Notes: generated by a model not told the origin, from the letters alone. Positions 24,293 to 34,901 are shown, counted from the stretch's first letter. The stretch: DNA of 64,000 bases from Clostridiaceae bacterium (GCA_009911305.1 QXXC01000006.1:62001-126000), one strand, 5' to 3'. Numbers and translations: made by a program.

Positions 24293-25540
24293 TTACCGAT
24301 AGATCGGATACTGTTCGCACAGCTTCGTCACCTCTGCGCGTATATAATCCGCCTTCTCCTCAAACTCCGTAGCCGCCATCCAGATGCACTCCGCGATCTT
24401 CGGCATATCCTTTTCCGTCAGCCCTCTGGATGTAACAGCCGGTGTCCCAATTCGCACACCAGAAGTCACAAACGGGCTTCTCGGATCATTGGGAACCGTA
24501 TTCTTATTCAGTGTAATATACACCTCGTCACAGCGGTTCTGCAGCTCTTTCCCGGAGATATCCATGCCCCTTAAATCCACAAGCATCAAATGGTTGTCCG
24601 TCCCGCCTGTCAGGATCGTAAAGCCCCGGGCTTTCAGCGCTTCTGCCAGCGCCGCCGCGTTTTTCTTCACCTGTTCCTGATATTCCTTAAACTCCGGCTT
24701 TAACGCCTCCCCAAAGCAGACCGCCTTGGCGGCGATGATATGCTCTAACGGCCCGCCCTGGGTTCCGGGGAAGATAGCCTTGTTAAAGTTAAATTTATCC
24801 GCCGCTTCTTTATTTGCCAGAATCAGGCCGCCTCTGGGGCCGCGCAGCGTTTTGTGCGTGGTAGTGGTAACGACATCCGCATACGGAATGGGGCTGGGAT
24901 GAAGCCCGGCCGCCACCAGCCCGGCGATATGGGCCATATCAACCATCAGATACGCGCCCGCCTTGTCAGCAACCTCGCGGAACCGCTTAAAATCAATCTC
25001 GCGGGCATACGCGCTCGCGCCTGCTACAATCAGCTTTGGCTTCGCCTCCAGGGCAATGCGCTCCAGCTCGTCATAATCAATGTATCCCTCGTCGTTCACG
25101 CCGTAGGGGACGATATGAAAATAAAGCCCTGAAAAATTAACCGGACTCCCGTGCGTTAAGTGGCCGCCGTGATCCAGGTTCATGCCCATCACCGTATCGC
25201 CCGGCTTCAGCATGGCCACAAACACAGCCATGTTCGCCTGCGCGCCGGAATGCGGCTGAACATTGGCATAATCACAGCCAAACAGCTTCTTCGCGCGCTC
25301 AATCGCCAGCGTTTCCACCACATCCACGCACTCGCAGCCGCCGTAATAGCGCTTTCCTGAATAGCCTTCCGCATATTTATTCGTCAAAACCGTACCCATT
25401 GCCATCATCACCGGCTCGGATACGATATTTTCTGACGCGATCAGCTCCAGATTTCTTCTCTGGCGCGCCGCCTCCGCCTCAATTGCCTTCCCTACTTCCG
25501 GGTCGCTTTCCGTGATAAAACGCATCACTTCATTTACCAT
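24293..25540 (-). CDS. glyA: Serine hydroxymethyltransferase
   Basis: PLP enzyme interconverting serine and glycine with transfer of a one-carbon unit to tetrahydrofolate. The 415-residue protein contains [12 protein letters not shown] (30-41), the YSGKRYYGG segment, and [14 protein letters not shown] with the PLP lysine at 230. Length and motifs are normal. It follows the flavodiiron gene by 56 bases on the same strand. Confidence 0.97.
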   Translation of the reverse strand: MVNEVMRFITESDPEVGKAIEAEAARQRRNLELIASENIVSEPVMMAMGTVLTNKYAEGYSGKRYYGGCECVDVVETLAIERAKKLFGCDYANVQPHSGAQANMAVFVAMLKPGDTVMGMNLDHGGHLTHGSPVNFSGLYFHIVPYGVNDEGYIDYDELERIALEAKPKLIVAGASAYAREIDFKRFREVADKAGAYLMVDMAHIAGLVAAGLHPSPIPYADVVTTTTHKTLRGPRGGLILANKEAADKFNFNKAIFPGTQGGPLEHIIAAKAVCFGEALKPEFKEYQEQVKKNAAALAEALKARGFTILTGGTDNHLMLVDLRGMDISGKELQNRCDEVYITLNKNTVPNDPRSPFVTSGVRIGTPAVTSRGLTEKDMPKIAECIWMAATEFEEKADYIRAEVTKLCEQYPIYR

Positions 25541-25596
25541 GTCCGTATTCTCCCTTTTCTGCCGCTGTCATCCGATCGCGGTTATTGTTCACAAAA

Positions 25597-26751
25597 CTAC
25601 GCCAGCAGCGCTTCCGCCGCCGCCTCAAGCGCCGCAAGATCGCTTTCTTTCAATGCGCCGCGGATCGTAACCACCGGCTCGATCACTGTAATATCCTTCA
25701 TCTGATCCAGAATCGCCCTCATGGACTTCGCCGCGGACGGCGCCCAGGAGCCGTTCTCCAAAAGCGCCACGGTGCGCTTCTGATAATTCTTTCCCAGTAA
25801 ATGATGCAGGAAATCTTCCATAAACGGCATCATGGAAGCATTATAGGACGGCGCTGCCAGAACGATTTTTCCATAGCGGAACGCATCCTCCAGCGCCTCT
25901 GCCATATCCTCTCTTGCCAGATCCGAGATTGCCACCTTCGGGCAGCCCTTTTTCTCCAGAATTTCTGCCATCTTCTTCGCCGCATCCTCTGTGTTCCCGT
26001 GGAAGGATGTGTAGGCAATAAACACGCCCTCTGACTCCACGCCGTAGCTGCTCCAAATCTGGTACTTCTCCAGCACATGCCCGATGCTCTCTTTTAAAAT
26101 CGGTCCGTGGAGCGGGCAGATCACCTGAATATCCAGCCCGGCTGCCTTCTTCATAAGCGCCTGCACCTGCGGGCCGTATTTGCCCACAATATTAAAGTAG
26201 TATCTCCTTGCCTCGCAGTCCCAGTCCTCATCCGCATCGAGAGCTCCGAACTTGCCAAAGCCGTCCGCGCTGAACAGAACCTTGTCGCAGCTATCGTAGC
26301 TGATCATTACCTCCGGCCAGTGTACCATGGGGGCTGTCACAAACGTCAGCTCATGGCGGCCCAGCTTTAACGTATCCCCGTCTTTCACTGTCACCGCGCT
26401 GCTCAGCTCCAGGTCAAAATACAGGGAAAGCATCTGGAAGGTCTTCGTATTTCCCACCAGCTTTATCTCCGGATAGCGCTCTGTAACCGCCTTTACGCTG
26501 GAAGCGTGATCCGGCTCCACATGGCTGACCACCAGATAATCCGGGGTTCTGCCCCCCAGCTCCCTCTCCAGATTCTCAAGGAATTCCGCCGTCTTCCTCT
26601 TATCCACTGTATCCATCACTGCAATCTTCTCATCCATAATGACATAGGAATTATAAGCAATTCCGTTCGGAATTATGTACTGTCCCTCAAAAAGATCCAA
26701 ATCCCTGTCATTCACACCAATGTAACGAATGTCTTCTGTAACTGTAATCAT
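25597..26751 (-). CDS. FprA-type flavodiiron protein
   Basis: Oxygen- or NO-reducing flavodiiron protein used by anaerobes for detoxification. The N-terminal metallo-beta-lactamase-like domain has HVEPDH (77-82), whose His, Glu and Asp residues bind the diiron site, and VHWPEVM later; the C-terminal flavodoxin domain has the FMN loop TSFHGNTEDAA. The start is the ATG preceded by GGAGGTGCCGAC; the frame is open 30 codons upstream without support. 384 residues, normal for the simple two-domain form. Confidence 0.92.
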   Translation of the reverse strand: MITVTEDIRYIGVNDRDLDLFEGQYIIPNGIAYNSYVIMDEKIAVMDTVDKRKTAEFLENLERELGGRTPDYLVVSHVEPDHASSVKAVTERYPEIKLVGNTKTFQMLSLYFDLELSSAVTVKDGDTLKLGRHELTFVTAPMVHWPEVMISYDSCDKVLFSADGFGKFGALDADEDWDCEARRYYFNIVGKYGPQVQALMKKAAGLDIQVICPLHGPILKESIGHVLEKYQIWSSYGVESEGVFIAYTSFHGNTEDAAKKMAEILEKKGCPKVAISDLAREDMAEALEDAFRYGKIVLAAPSYNASMMPFMEDFLHHLLGKNYQKRTVALLENGSWAPSAAKSMRAILDQMKDITVIEPVVTIRGALKESDLAALEAAAEALLA

Positions 26752-26856
26752 GTCGGCACCTCCAAAATATAGATGATACAGGCTCTTAAGCCCTGTCTGA
26801 ATATACTGCGCACAGTAGCAGCATTTGCCATAACCGTTCACGGAAATCCAAAACGG

Positions 26857-27300
26857 TTATGATTTACCCTCAATTTCCATGATCTGATCCACACGTCTCT
26901 GATGACGGCCGCCCTCAAATTCGGTTTCCAGCCATACCTGTGTAATCATCTTTGCCAGCTCGCTGCCCACCACGCGCGCGCCGAAGCAGAGCACATTCGC
27001 GTTATTGTGAAGTCTCGACATCCTTGCCGTGTACGGCTCGCTGCACACACAGGCCCTGACGCCCTTTACTTTGTTGGCCGCCAGAGAAATTCCCAGTCCT
27101 GTCCCGCAGATGGCGATCCCCAGATCCGCCTTGCCTGATACCACGGCGCGTCCCACCTTTTCCCCATAAAGCGGGTAGTCGCAGCTCTGCGTGGAATCGG
27201 TTCCCAGATTCACCACCTCATGCCCCAGCTCCCGCACATAATCAGCAATGATTTCTTTCAGCTCCACCGCGGAATGATCGTTTCCGATTGCAACTCTCAT
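26857..27300 (-). CDS. rpiB: Ribose-5-phosphate isomerase B
   Basis: Interconverts ribose-5-phosphate and ribulose-5-phosphate in the pentose phosphate pathway. Starts MRVAIGNDHSAVELKEI, with the active-site region AICGTGLGISLAANKV and the HNNANVLCFGARVVG strand, 147 residues as usual. It could also serve related sugar phosphates, as the RpiB/LacAB family does. Confidence 0.95.
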   Translation of the reverse strand: MRVAIGNDHSAVELKEIIADYVRELGHEVVNLGTDSTQSCDYPLYGEKVGRAVVSGKADLGIAICGTGLGISLAANKVKGVRACVCSEPYTARMSRLHNNANVLCFGARVVGSELAKMITQVWLETEFEGGRHQRRVDQIMEIEGKS

Positions 27301-27514
27301 GGTAATCTCCTCTTTTTCTGCTCCGGGGAAACAGGCGTCTCCCCGGCTATATTGATCCAGAGTCCATTGTAGTGGAGATGTCTTTTTCTGTCAAGTTATT
27401 GTGGGATTTTTCGCAGGGTAAACGCAAGCTTTTTAATGAAGCAGATGTTTCAAACACGTGCTAATGCAAAGATATCAAATCATGCGTTTACCGTGCAGAG
27501 GTTTGAAAGCCTGG
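27301..27514. other. Intergenic region between divergent rpiB and toxin genes
   Basis: About 210 bases without a convincing reading frame. CCGGGGA and TCCCCGG (about 27322-27344) form a small inverted repeat upstream of rpiB. A motif TTTCAAACACG near 27450 resembles the ends of the palindromic element at 48.4 kb. Confidence 0.4.
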
Positions 27515-27543
27515 TTGCCAATTCTGCGAAGCTCTGTTATAAT
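27515..27543 (+). promoter_or_regulatory. Promoter of the small hydrophobic toxin
   Basis: TTGCCA (27515-27520) and a perfect TATAAT (27538-27543) are 17 bases apart. The toxin start follows about 90 bases downstream, leaving a structured leader as is usual for type I toxins. Confidence 0.7.
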
Positions 27544-27634
27544 TCCCTCATGGAAGAGTACCCATGACAGGGTGGCAGCCTCCCGAGCCAATGAAACCGG
27601 CTTGCCGGAATACATAGGAAGGGAGGTGGCGCTT

Positions 27635-27760
27635 ATGACGGCTTATGAGATCATCTCGATCTTCATAGAGATATTGGCTCTGCTGATGTCCTTTGGCAGC
27701 TTGATTGTGGCGTTGCTTGCCTTTCTCGACAGAGATAGGAAGAACAGGCGAAAAAAATAA
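27635..27760 (+). CDS. Putative holin-like toxin, type I toxin-antitoxin
   Basis: A 41-residue peptide starting MTAYEIISIFIEILALLM, with one membrane-spanning helix (about 5-30) and a basic tail (DRDRKNRRKK). It matches the small holin-like toxin peptides of Firmicutes. The ATG follows GGGAGGTGGCGC. A convincing promoter faces it from the other strand and should produce an antisense RNA overlapping its 3' end. Confidence 0.8.
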   Translation: MTAYEIISIFIEILALLMSFGSLIVALLAFLDRDRKNRRKK

Positions 27761-27854
27761 TGCCCCTCCTGTCTGATCCACAGGAGAGGCGCCTCTCATT
27801 GAGAGGTAGGTAATCTCGCTTGGGAGCATCCGCTTTGGAGTGGGTGCTCTTTCT
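27751..27854 (-). ncRNA. Antisense RNA antitoxin to the holin-like toxin
   Basis: On the minus strand TTGCAA (27884-27889) and TATAAT (27861-27866) are exactly 17 bases apart, giving a predicted start near 27854. The RNA would run through the shared hairpins and end at a strong terminator: a CCTCTCCTGT/ACAGGAGGGG stem followed by TTATTTTTTT at 27751-27760. It overlaps the last codons and the 3' untranslated region of the toxin mRNA. Layout is that of a type I antitoxin; expression is inferred. Confidence 0.7.
27818..27853 (+). terminator. Rho-independent terminator of the toxin mRNA
   Basis: GGGAGCATCC and GGGTGCTC pair around GCTTTGGAGT and are followed by TTTCT. It lies at the very start of the antisense RNA, so sense and antisense transcripts share it as complementary hairpins. 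Confidence 0.6.
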
Positions 27855-27955
27855 ACGTTCATTATATACTATGCCTTTGGATTTTGCAAGTGTTAAAGAA
27901 ATCTCGCCGGCAGCCCGCAGTTTCCGGGGATTTCGGCTCAACGGCAATGCAGCCG

Positions 27956-30547
27956 CTACTTACGCGATACTGCCCTGGCCTCAAGCGCCCCGTCCTTCAG
28001 CCCAATCTCGATAGTATCTCCGGCCCGGACCCCGTCCGCCAGAATCAGCCTCGCCGCCAGCGTCTCCACATGCTTCTGGAGATACCGTTTTAAGGGCCTG
28101 GCGCCATACACCGGATCATAGCCGTTTTCCACAATAAAATCCTTCGCCTCCCCGGTCAGCTCAATCGCCAGCTCCCGGTCTGCCAGCCGCCGGTTGACAT
28201 CCGCGGTCAAAAGCTCAATAATTCCGCTGATATTTTCCTTTGTCAGAGGCTTAAACAGGATCGTCTCATCCAGGCGGTTCAAAAATTCCGGACGGAAATG
28301 GGCCCTCAAATCCTGCATCACAGCCGATACCGCCTCCCCTTTGATCCTGCCCTGCTCATCAATCCCTTCTAACAGATACTGTGAGCCGATATTGGAGGTC
28401 ATAATCAGGATCGTATTCTTAAAATCCACGGTTTTCCCTGTGGAATCCGTGATCCGGCCGTCATCCAGCACCTGCAGGAGCACGTTAAATACATCCGGGT
28501 GCGCCTTCTCCACCTCGTCGAACAGAACCACAGAATACGGTTTTCTGCGCACTGCCTCTGTGAGCTGCCCGCCCTCGTCATAGCCCACATATCCCGGAGG
28601 AGCTCCGATCAGGCGGGATACGGAGTGCTTCTCCATATATTCGCTCATATCGATACGCACAATATTGTTCTCATCGTCAAACAGGCTTTCCGCCAGCGCC
28701 TTGGCCAGTTCCGTTTTTCCCACGCCGGTAGGCCCTAAAAACAGGAATGAGCCGATCGGCTTCGACGGATCCTTAATCCCCGCTTTGGAGCGGATAATCG
28801 CCTCTGTCACCTTCTCCACGCCCTCATCCTGGCCGATCACGCGCCGGTGGAGCAGCTCATCCATATGAAGCGTCTTGCTCCGCTCGCTCTCAGTCAGCTT
28901 CGCCACCGGGATTCCGGTCCACTTGGAAATGATGCGCGCGATTTCATCCTCTGTCACACTCTCGTGAACCAGGCTTAAATCCTGGCTCTTTATCCTTTCC
29001 TCCTCCTCGGCAAGCTGGCGTCTCAGCTCCGGAAGCCTGCCGTATTGCAGCTCTGCCGCCCTGTTCAAATCATACGCCTGCTGCGCCGCCTGGATCTCGC
29101 CACCCACATGCTCAATCTCCTCGCGCAGCTTTGACAGGCGTTCCACAGACGTCTTCTCATTTTCCCACTGGGCCTTCTGGGAAGCAAACTGATCTTTCAG
29201 CTCCGCCAGCTCCTTCTGCAGATCCGCCAGGCGATCCTGGCTTAACCGATCCGTCTCCTTTTTAAGGGCCGCCTCCTCGATCTCAAGCTGCATGATCCGC
29301 CTTGAGAGCTCATCCAGCTCCGCAGGCATGGAATCCATCTCTGTCTTAATCATGGCGCAGGCCTCATCCACGAGATCAATCGCCTTATCCGGCAGGAAGC
29401 GGTCCGAGATATAGCGATCCGAAAGAACCGCTGCCGACACCAGCGCAGAGTCCGTGATCTTCACACTGTGGTACACCTCATACCGATCCTTCAGGCCCCG
29501 GAGGATAGACACAGTGTCCTCAACCGTCGGCTCATCCACACGCACCGGCTGGAAGCGCCGCTCCAGGGCCGCGTCCTTTTCAATATACTTCCGGTACTCA
29601 TCCAGGGTTGTCGCGCCGATACAGTGGAGCTCGCCCCTGGCCAGCATGGGCTTTAACATATTTCCGGCGTCCATGGAGCCTTCCGTCTTCCCGGCCCCGA
29701 CAATGGTGTGAAGCTCGTCAATGAACAGGATAATCTGCCCGTCGCTCTTTTTCACCTCATCCAGAACCGCCTTTAAGCGCTCCTCAAACTCGCCCCGGTA
29801 CTTGGCTCCTGCCATCAGGGCTCCCATATCCAGGGCAAAGAGCCTCTTATCCTTCAGCCCTTCCGGCACATCGCCGCGGACGATCCGCTGTGCCAGCCCC
29901 TCGACCACCGCCGTCTTGCCCACACCCGGCTCACCAATCAGAACCGGATTATTTTTCGTCTTTCTCGACAGAATCATAACCACATTGCGGATCTCGCCGT
30001 CTCGGCCGATCACCGGATCCAGCTTCTGATCCCTGGCCCGCTCGACCAGATCATAGCCGTATTTATTCAGGGTATCATATGTGGCCTCCGGGTTGTCGCT
30101 CACCACCCGCTGGTTCCCCCGAACCGTGGAGAGCGCCTGCAAAAAGCGATCCCGCGTAATACCATAAAGGCGCAGCAGCTCCTTCACTGCCCGGTTCGGG
30201 TGCTTCAACATGGCCAGGAACAAGTGCTCCACGGAAACATACTCGTCCCCCATAGCCTTCGCTTCGTCCTCCGCGTTCACCAGCGCCTTATTCGCATCAT
30301 TTGAAAAATAAAGCTGTCCGCCGGAAACCTTCGGCAGCTTTTCCACTGCCTGCCGCGCCTCCCCCGTAAACTGCTCGCCGGATATCCCCATCTTCGTGAT
30401 CAGCTTCAAAATCAGGCTGTCCTCCACGCCTAAAAGGCTTAAAAGAAGGTGCTCCTGATCAATCTGCTGGTTCCCGTATTCATAAGCCAGCTTCTCCGTG
30501 CCCTGGACGGCCTCCATTGACTTCTGTGTAAATTTATTGATATTCAT
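27956..30547 (-). CDS. clpB: ClpB disaggregase
   Basis: Hexameric AAA+ chaperone that works with DnaK to dissolve aggregates. The 863-residue protein has the Clp N-domain (1-145), first Walker A GEPGVGKT, the coiled-coil M-domain (about 400-530, rich in Glu/Lys/Gln), second Walker A GPTGVGKT and the sensor motif NRLDETILF. It lacks a ClpP-binding IGL loop as expected. Starts [15 protein letters not shown] sigma-A promoter overlapped by a CIRCE-like operator lies upstream. Confidence 0.97.
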   Translation of the reverse strand: MNINKFTQKSMEAVQGTEKLAYEYGNQQIDQEHLLLSLLGVEDSLILKLITKMGISGEQFTGEARQAVEKLPKVSGGQLYFSNDANKALVNAEDEAKAMGDEYVSVEHLFLAMLKHPNRAVKELLRLYGITRDRFLQALSTVRGNQRVVSDNPEATYDTLNKYGYDLVERARDQKLDPVIGRDGEIRNVVMILSRKTKNNPVLIGEPGVGKTAVVEGLAQRIVRGDVPEGLKDKRLFALDMGALMAGAKYRGEFEERLKAVLDEVKKSDGQIILFIDELHTIVGAGKTEGSMDAGNMLKPMLARGELHCIGATTLDEYRKYIEKDAALERRFQPVRVDEPTVEDTVSILRGLKDRYEVYHSVKITDSALVSAAVLSDRYISDRFLPDKAIDLVDEACAMIKTEMDSMPAELDELSRRIMQLEIEEAALKKETDRLSQDRLADLQKELAELKDQFASQKAQWENEKTSVERLSKLREEIEHVGGEIQAAQQAYDLNRAAELQYGRLPELRRQLAEEEERIKSQDLSLVHESVTEDEIARIISKWTGIPVAKLTESERSKTLHMDELLHRRVIGQDEGVEKVTEAIIRSKAGIKDPSKPIGSFLFLGPTGVGKTELAKALAESLFDDENNIVRIDMSEYMEKHSVSRLIGAPPGYVGYDEGGQLTEAVRRKPYSVVLFDEVEKAHPDVFNVLLQVLDDGRITDSTGKTVDFKNTILIMTSNIGSQYLLEGIDEQGRIKGEAVSAVMQDLRAHFRPEFLNRLDETILFKPLTKENISGIIELLTADVNRRLADRELAIELTGEAKDFIVENGYDPVYGARPLKRYLQKHVETLAARLILADGVRAGDTIEIGLKDGALEARAVSRK

Positions 30548-30632
30548 AAATCACTGCCTCCTTTGCAGGCTCACTGTAAACGCGCAGACATGCACTGTCA
30601 CAGGTAATTTCATGTATCTTTGTTCTATCGGT

Positions 30633-30661
30633 AATATAACACCTATTGTTAGCCAAGTCAA
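30633..30661 (-). promoter_or_regulatory. Sigma-A promoter of clpB
   Basis: Minus-strand TTGACT (30656-30661) and TATATT (30633-30638), spacer 17 bases. The -35 box lies inside the CIRCE-like site, so repressor binding would block polymerase. Confidence 0.7.
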
Positions 30662-30675
30662 GGATTGAGTGCTAA
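30649..30675 (-). promoter_or_regulatory. CIRCE-like HrcA operator, one arm degenerate
   Basis: The 27-base site has the canonical left arm TTAGCACTC, a nine-base spacer and a right arm CTTGGCTAA where the consensus is GAGTGCTAA. Five of nine positions match in the second arm. Position over the clpB -35 box supports a function in HrcA heat-shock control. Confidence 0.65.
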
Positions 30676-30719
30676 TTAAATTATAAAATATTTATAAAGA
30701 TATCGGCTGAAACCGCCTT

Positions 30720-31184
30720 CTAATTTATTCTGTCCAGAGCCCCTGCCCTCCGGAAAAATACCCCCTCCGAAGCCGCAATCCCCCTCAGCCTCCTTTGCAT
30801 CGCGCGATCCGGATTATATACAGACAGATATAAATCCCCGCCCTCCAAAACAAGCAGCGCGTCCTCCCCCGGAAACAGCACATTCAATGTCCCTCTCCCG
30901 CTGCCCATAATCTCCTTCACCCTGTCACAAACAGCGCCCGGCGAGGGGTTCTCCATCCGCTCCTCACCCGGCACAGCAACAGGATAATAACACATCAGCT
31001 TCAAAATAACCCCCGCAAACCGATCCGCAACCCCATATCTCCCGCCGCGCCCCAGCAAACATTCCTCCACCTGAAAAAAGCAGCCCCCGGCCTCTGCCGG
31101 AACCTGCTCCGGCAAAAAATCAACCAGCCAGCGCTGCTTTTCCAGAAGTCTGTCTATCCATTCAAGCCTTTCGTCCATTTCCAT
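30720..31184 (-). CDS. Conserved-looking protein of unknown function in a two-component operon
   Basis: Starts at an ATG just after the stop of the response regulator, giving 154 residues (MEMDERLEWIDRLLEKQRWL). Mixed composition without membrane segments; it ends in a segment rich in Arg and hydrophobics (LYLSVYNPDRAMQRRLRGI). The tight junction to the regulator gene argues that it is cotranscribed. Not recognised. Confidence 0.6.
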   Translation of the reverse strand: MEMDERLEWIDRLLEKQRWLVDFLPEQVPAEAGGCFFQVEECLLGRGGRYGVADRFAGVILKLMCYYPVAVPGEERMENPSPGAVCDRVKEIMGSGRGTLNVLFPGEDALLVLEGGDLYLSVYNPDRAMQRRLRGIAASEGVFFRRAGALDRIN

Positions 31185-31185
31185 C

Positions 31186-31875
31186 CTACACCTTAAAGCG
31201 GTACCCGACCCCCCATATCGTCTCAATATACTGCGGCTTTGCCGTATTAAACTCAATCTTCTCCCGAATCTTCTTGATATGCACCGTCACAGTCGCGATA
31301 TCCCCCAGGGACTCCATGTCCCAGATCTTGCTGAACAGCTCCTCTTTTGTAAACACATGATTCGGGTTCTGGGCCAGGAAGGTGAGCAGGTCAAACTCCT
31401 TGGTCGTAAAATTCTTCTCCTCGCCGTTGATATATACGCGCCTGGCTGTCTTGTCGATCTTCAGGCCCCGGATCTCAATGATCTCATTCTCCGGCATCCC
31501 GCTGCCGATCAGGCGTTCATAGCGGGCCATATGGGCCTTCACCCTCGCCACCATCTCACTGGGGCTGAAGGGCTTTGTCATATAATCGTCCGCGCCCAGC
31601 CCCAGGCCCCGGATCTTGTCAATGTCGTCTTTCTTCGCAGAAACCATGATAATCGGTGTGTTTTTCACCTCACGGACCTTCCTGCATATCTCAAAGCCGT
31701 CCACACCCGGAAGCATCAGATCCAGTATCAGCAGGTCAAAGTCCTCCTCCAGGCCCCTCTTAAGGCCCGCGTCTCCCTGATTCTCAATCTCCACCTCAAA
31801 GCCGGAAAGCTCCAGATAATCCTTCTCCAGCTCCGCGATGCTCTCTTCATCTTCAATAATCAGTATTCTGCTCAT
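31186..31875 (-). CDS. OmpR-family response regulator
   Basis: Receiver domain with phospho-acceptor Asp52 (LILDLMLPGVDG), acidic residues EDEE at 8-11 and Lys in GADDYMTKPF, followed by a winged-helix output domain ending ETIWGVGYRFKV. The ATG overlaps the stop of the kinase gene. 229 residues, normal. Confidence 0.93.
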   Translation of the reverse strand: MSRILIIEDEESIAELEKDYLELSGFEVEIENQGDAGLKRGLEEDFDLLILDLMLPGVDGFEICRKVREVKNTPIIMVSAKKDDIDKIRGLGLGADDYMTKPFSPSEMVARVKAHMARYERLIGSGMPENEIIEIRGLKIDKTARRVYINGEEKNFTTKEFDLLTFLAQNPNHVFTKEELFSKIWDMESLGDIATVTVHIKKIREKIEFNTAKPQYIETIWGVGYRFKV

Positions 31876-33359
31876 TCCTGAATAACCTCCTGGTATTTTC
31901 TAAGCACAAAATGAATCTCCGTGCCGATCCCTTCCTTGCTGGTAGCCCAGATCCTTCCGCCGTGATCCTCAATAATCTTCTTCACAATCGAAAGTCCGAT
32001 CCCGCTGCCCCCCTTGGATGAATTCCTGGACGAATCCGTGCGGTAAAAGCGGTCGAAAATATAGGGAAGATCCTTGGCCGCGATCCCTTTGCCGTTGTCC
32101 TCTATCACAATCTGGATGAAATCGCCGTCATCCTTGATCCTGATATTTAATATGCCCTTCTTCTTGTCAAGATATTTCAAAGAATTCCCAATGATATTGT
32201 TGATCACACGCTTCATCTGCTCCGCATCGGCGATCACCACCACATCCTCATCCACATAGTTGAAATACCCCAGCTCCACGCCCCTGGTTTCCATGTCAAG
32301 CCCGACTTCCTCCACACAGTCCCCGAAATACTCCGATACATTGATTCTCGAAAAATTGTACGGGATCTTATTCGTGTCAATCTTGGAATAAAAGGTCAGC
32401 TCATCGATCAGGCGATCCATATCGTTGGCTTTATTATAAATCGTTTTGATATACTTTTCCAGCTTTTCCGGGGAGGAGGCCACGCCGTCCTGGATGCCTT
32501 CCACATAGCCCTTGATCGCTGTGATCGGCGTCTTCAGATCATGGGAAATATTGCTCAGGAGCTCCTTGCTCTCCTTATCATACTGTATCTTCTCCTCCTG
32601 GGACTCCTTCAGGCGCAGGCGCATCTCCTCAAAATCCTGGCAGAGCATGCCGATCTCGTCGTCGCTCTCCACCTCCAGCGTAAAATCCAGATCGCCGTCC
32701 CGCACCTTCTTCGTGGCCTCCTGCAGGCGCCCCAGCGGGGAAAGCATGGCCCGGTACACCCACATGATCAGGATTCCGGCTGTAAAGCAGATGATCATGA
32801 TCCCCACAAACAGCATCTCGCCCATCATCGCCCGGATCTCCGGCACATAATTCCCCACATTCGCCACAATGAACAGGCTTCCCTCTGCTCCGTCCGGAAA
32901 CGAAAAATCCATCTGCTTTAACAGATGCTGCTGCTCCCCGTCCATATAAAACCCGCCGTACGAATTCCCCTGATACTCCCCAAAGGGCGGCAGACGGTCG
33001 CAGACCACCTTCCCGTCCTCCGAGCCTGAAAATATAATCTCCGAACCCTTTCTGACAATCAGATAGGAATACTTCTTCAAAAGCTCCGCGTTCAGCGAAT
33101 CCAGGTACACGGAGTCCTCAAACAGCCCCGGGCTGTCGTCCAGAGCCTTCTGAATCGTCTTCTGAACGCCCTGGGTCAGACGGTTAAATACCTGCGTGGA
33201 ATTTCCCGACAGCAGATCGATCTGCTCGCTGAGACCGTAATTCTTCTGAAATAAACGCCCCTGATAATTCACAAGCCCAATCGCCGCAATATAAATGAGG
33301 GCAATCGGAACCACTGTAATCGTAACAAACGCAATCGCCAGACGTGTCCTTATCTTCAT
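31872..33359 (-). CDS. Sensor histidine kinase
   Basis: A 495-residue membrane kinase: helix 1 (about 8-30), extracellular sensor (about 31-180), helix 2 (about 182-203), HAMP (about 204-257), His273 in NISHDLKTPIT, and an ATPase domain with N-box NNIIGNSLKYL, G1 EDNGKGI and G2 GGSGIGLSIVKKI. It precedes its regulator, the reverse of the order at 18.4-20.5 kb. Stimulus unknown. Confidence 0.93.
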   Translation of the reverse strand: MKIRTRLAIAFVTITVVPIALIYIAAIGLVNYQGRLFQKNYGLSEQIDLLSGNSTQVFNRLTQGVQKTIQKALDDSPGLFEDSVYLDSLNAELLKKYSYLIVRKGSEIIFSGSEDGKVVCDRLPPFGEYQGNSYGGFYMDGEQQHLLKQMDFSFPDGAEGSLFIVANVGNYVPEIRAMMGEMLFVGIMIICFTAGILIMWVYRAMLSPLGRLQEATKKVRDGDLDFTLEVESDDEIGMLCQDFEEMRLRLKESQEEKIQYDKESKELLSNISHDLKTPITAIKGYVEGIQDGVASSPEKLEKYIKTIYNKANDMDRLIDELTFYSKIDTNKIPYNFSRINVSEYFGDCVEEVGLDMETRGVELGYFNYVDEDVVVIADAEQMKRVINNIIGNSLKYLDKKKGILNIRIKDDGDFIQIVIEDNGKGIAAKDLPYIFDRFYRTDSSRNSSKGGSGIGLSIVKKIIEDHGGRIWATSKEGIGTEIHFVLRKYQEVIQE

Positions 33360-33612
33360 ATCCCACTCCCAATACAGAGCCCTGCGGTTCGCACCCCTGC
33401 CGGTCTATGCCCAGTCACCGTTTCACAATGCGCACAAACCGTACATGCGGTACGCCGCTGCTGGTTCCCGCCCCGCCCGCTCTATAAAAATAAGAGAAAA
33501 CCCGCCCCGAAACCGGATCCTGTGGCTTTCTCATCTCTTTTATATATTGTGTTAAGTATATCATATTTTAAAGCCCGCGTCTCTAAAAGTATTATAAATT
33601 TTGTCTGCGCAA
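33360..33612. other. Intergenic region upstream of the sensor kinase
   Basis: About 250 bases without a gene. It should hold the kinase promoter (AT-rich TATATATTGTGTTAAGTATATC near 33540-33562) and an imperfect GC-rich inverted repeat near 33495-33530. I see no defined regulator site. Confidence 0.35.
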
Positions 33613-33652
33613 AAAAGCCTGAAAAGCCTTTCCAGGGCCTTTCAGGCTGATA
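33613..33652 (-). terminator. Rho-independent terminator of metK
   Basis: On the minus strand AGCCTGAAAGGCC and GGCTTTTCAGGCT form a stem followed by six T. It starts about 65 bases after the metK stop. Confidence 0.75.
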
Positions 33653-33713
33653 TGACAGATTGGAGCCGTAATGGACGCATCGCGATATACGGGGCATCCA
33701 ATGACGCCTTATC

Positions 33714-34901
33714 CTACAGATATGCCTTTAAAGTCTCCGCCTTATCCAGCTTCTCCCAGGGGAGATCCAGATCGTTTCTGCCAAAATGGCCGTAAGCTGC
33801 GGTCTGCTTATAAAGCGGACGGCGCAGATCCAGCATTTTAATAATTCCAGCCGGCCGGAGATCAAAGTTTTCGCGGATGATCTCCACCAGCTTCGTCTCG
33901 CTTAATTTACCGGTTCCAAAGGTATCTACCATCACAGAGGTGGGCTGTGCCACGCCAATCGCATAGGAGAGCTGAATCTCGCACTTGTCCGCCAGCCCTG
34001 CCGCTACGATATTCTTAGCCACATAGCGCGCCGCATAGGCCGCGGAGCGATCCACCTTTGTGCAGTCCTTTCCGGAAAATGCGCCGCCGCCGTGACGGGC
34101 GTATCCGCCGTATGTATCTACAATAATCTTACGTCCCGTCAGGCCGCTGTCCCCGTGCGGGCCTCCGATCACAAAGCGGCCTGTGGGGTTAATGAAAAAC
34201 TTTGTATTGGCGTCAACCATATCCGCCGGCAGAACCGGATCGAATACATAGCGCTTAATATCCTTATGAATCTGCTCCTGGCTCACATCCTCGTCGTGCT
34301 GGGTGGATAAAACCACCGCATCCAGGCGGACCGGCCGGCCGTTCTCATCATACTCCACTGTCACCTGAGTCTTTCCGTCCGGACGAAGGTAAGAAAGCGT
34401 GCCGTCCTTGCGGACCTCTGTCAGGCGCAGCGCCAGCTTGTGAGCCATCGAAATCGGATACGGCATATACTCCTCTGTCTCATTCGTCGCATAACCGAAC
34501 ATCATGCCCTGATCTCCGGCCCCGATTGCAGCCAGCTCTTCATCAGACATCTTGTTTTCCTTTGCCTCCAGCGCCTTATCAACGCCCATGGCAATATCCG
34601 TTGACTGCTCATCCAGAGCCACGATCACACCGCATGTATCGCAGTTAAAGCCATACTCGCCCTTGTCATATCCAATCCCGCGTACCGTCTCCCGCACCAG
34701 CTTCTGGATATCCACATTCGCCTTGCTCGTAATCTCGCCCATCACCAGCACCAGGCCCGTCGTCGTCGCCGTCTCGCAGGCCACGCGGCTCATCGGATCC
34801 TGGGCCACCATCGCGTCCAGAATCGCATCCGAAATCTGATCGCACATCTTATCCGGATGTCCCTCTGTCACTGACTCCGAAGTAAAAAGTAATTTCTCCA
34901 T
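33714..34901 (-). CDS. metK: S-adenosylmethionine synthetase
   Basis: Makes S-adenosylmethionine from methionine and ATP. Family motifs: [14 protein letters not shown] near the N-terminus, [15 protein letters not shown] and [18 protein letters not shown]. The start is the ATG preceded by GAGGAGGACGAG ([14 protein letters not shown]), 395 residues. Expression is governed by the SAM-I riboswitch and terminator directly upstream, a product-feedback loop. Confidence 0.97.
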   Translation of the reverse strand: MEKLLFTSESVTEGHPDKMCDQISDAILDAMVAQDPMSRVACETATTTGLVLVMGEITSKANVDIQKLVRETVRGIGYDKGEYGFNCDTCGVIVALDEQSTDIAMGVDKALEAKENKMSDEELAAIGAGDQGMMFGYATNETEEYMPYPISMAHKLALRLTEVRKDGTLSYLRPDGKTQVTVEYDENGRPVRLDAVVLSTQHDEDVSQEQIHKDIKRYVFDPVLPADMVDANTKFFINPTGRFVIGGPHGDSGLTGRKIIVDTYGGYARHGGGAFSGKDCTKVDRSAAYAARYVAKNIVAAGLADKCEIQLSYAIGVAQPTSVMVDTFGTGKLSETKLVEIIRENFDLRPAGIIKMLDLRRPLYKQTAAYGHFGRNDLDLPWEKLDKAETLKAYL

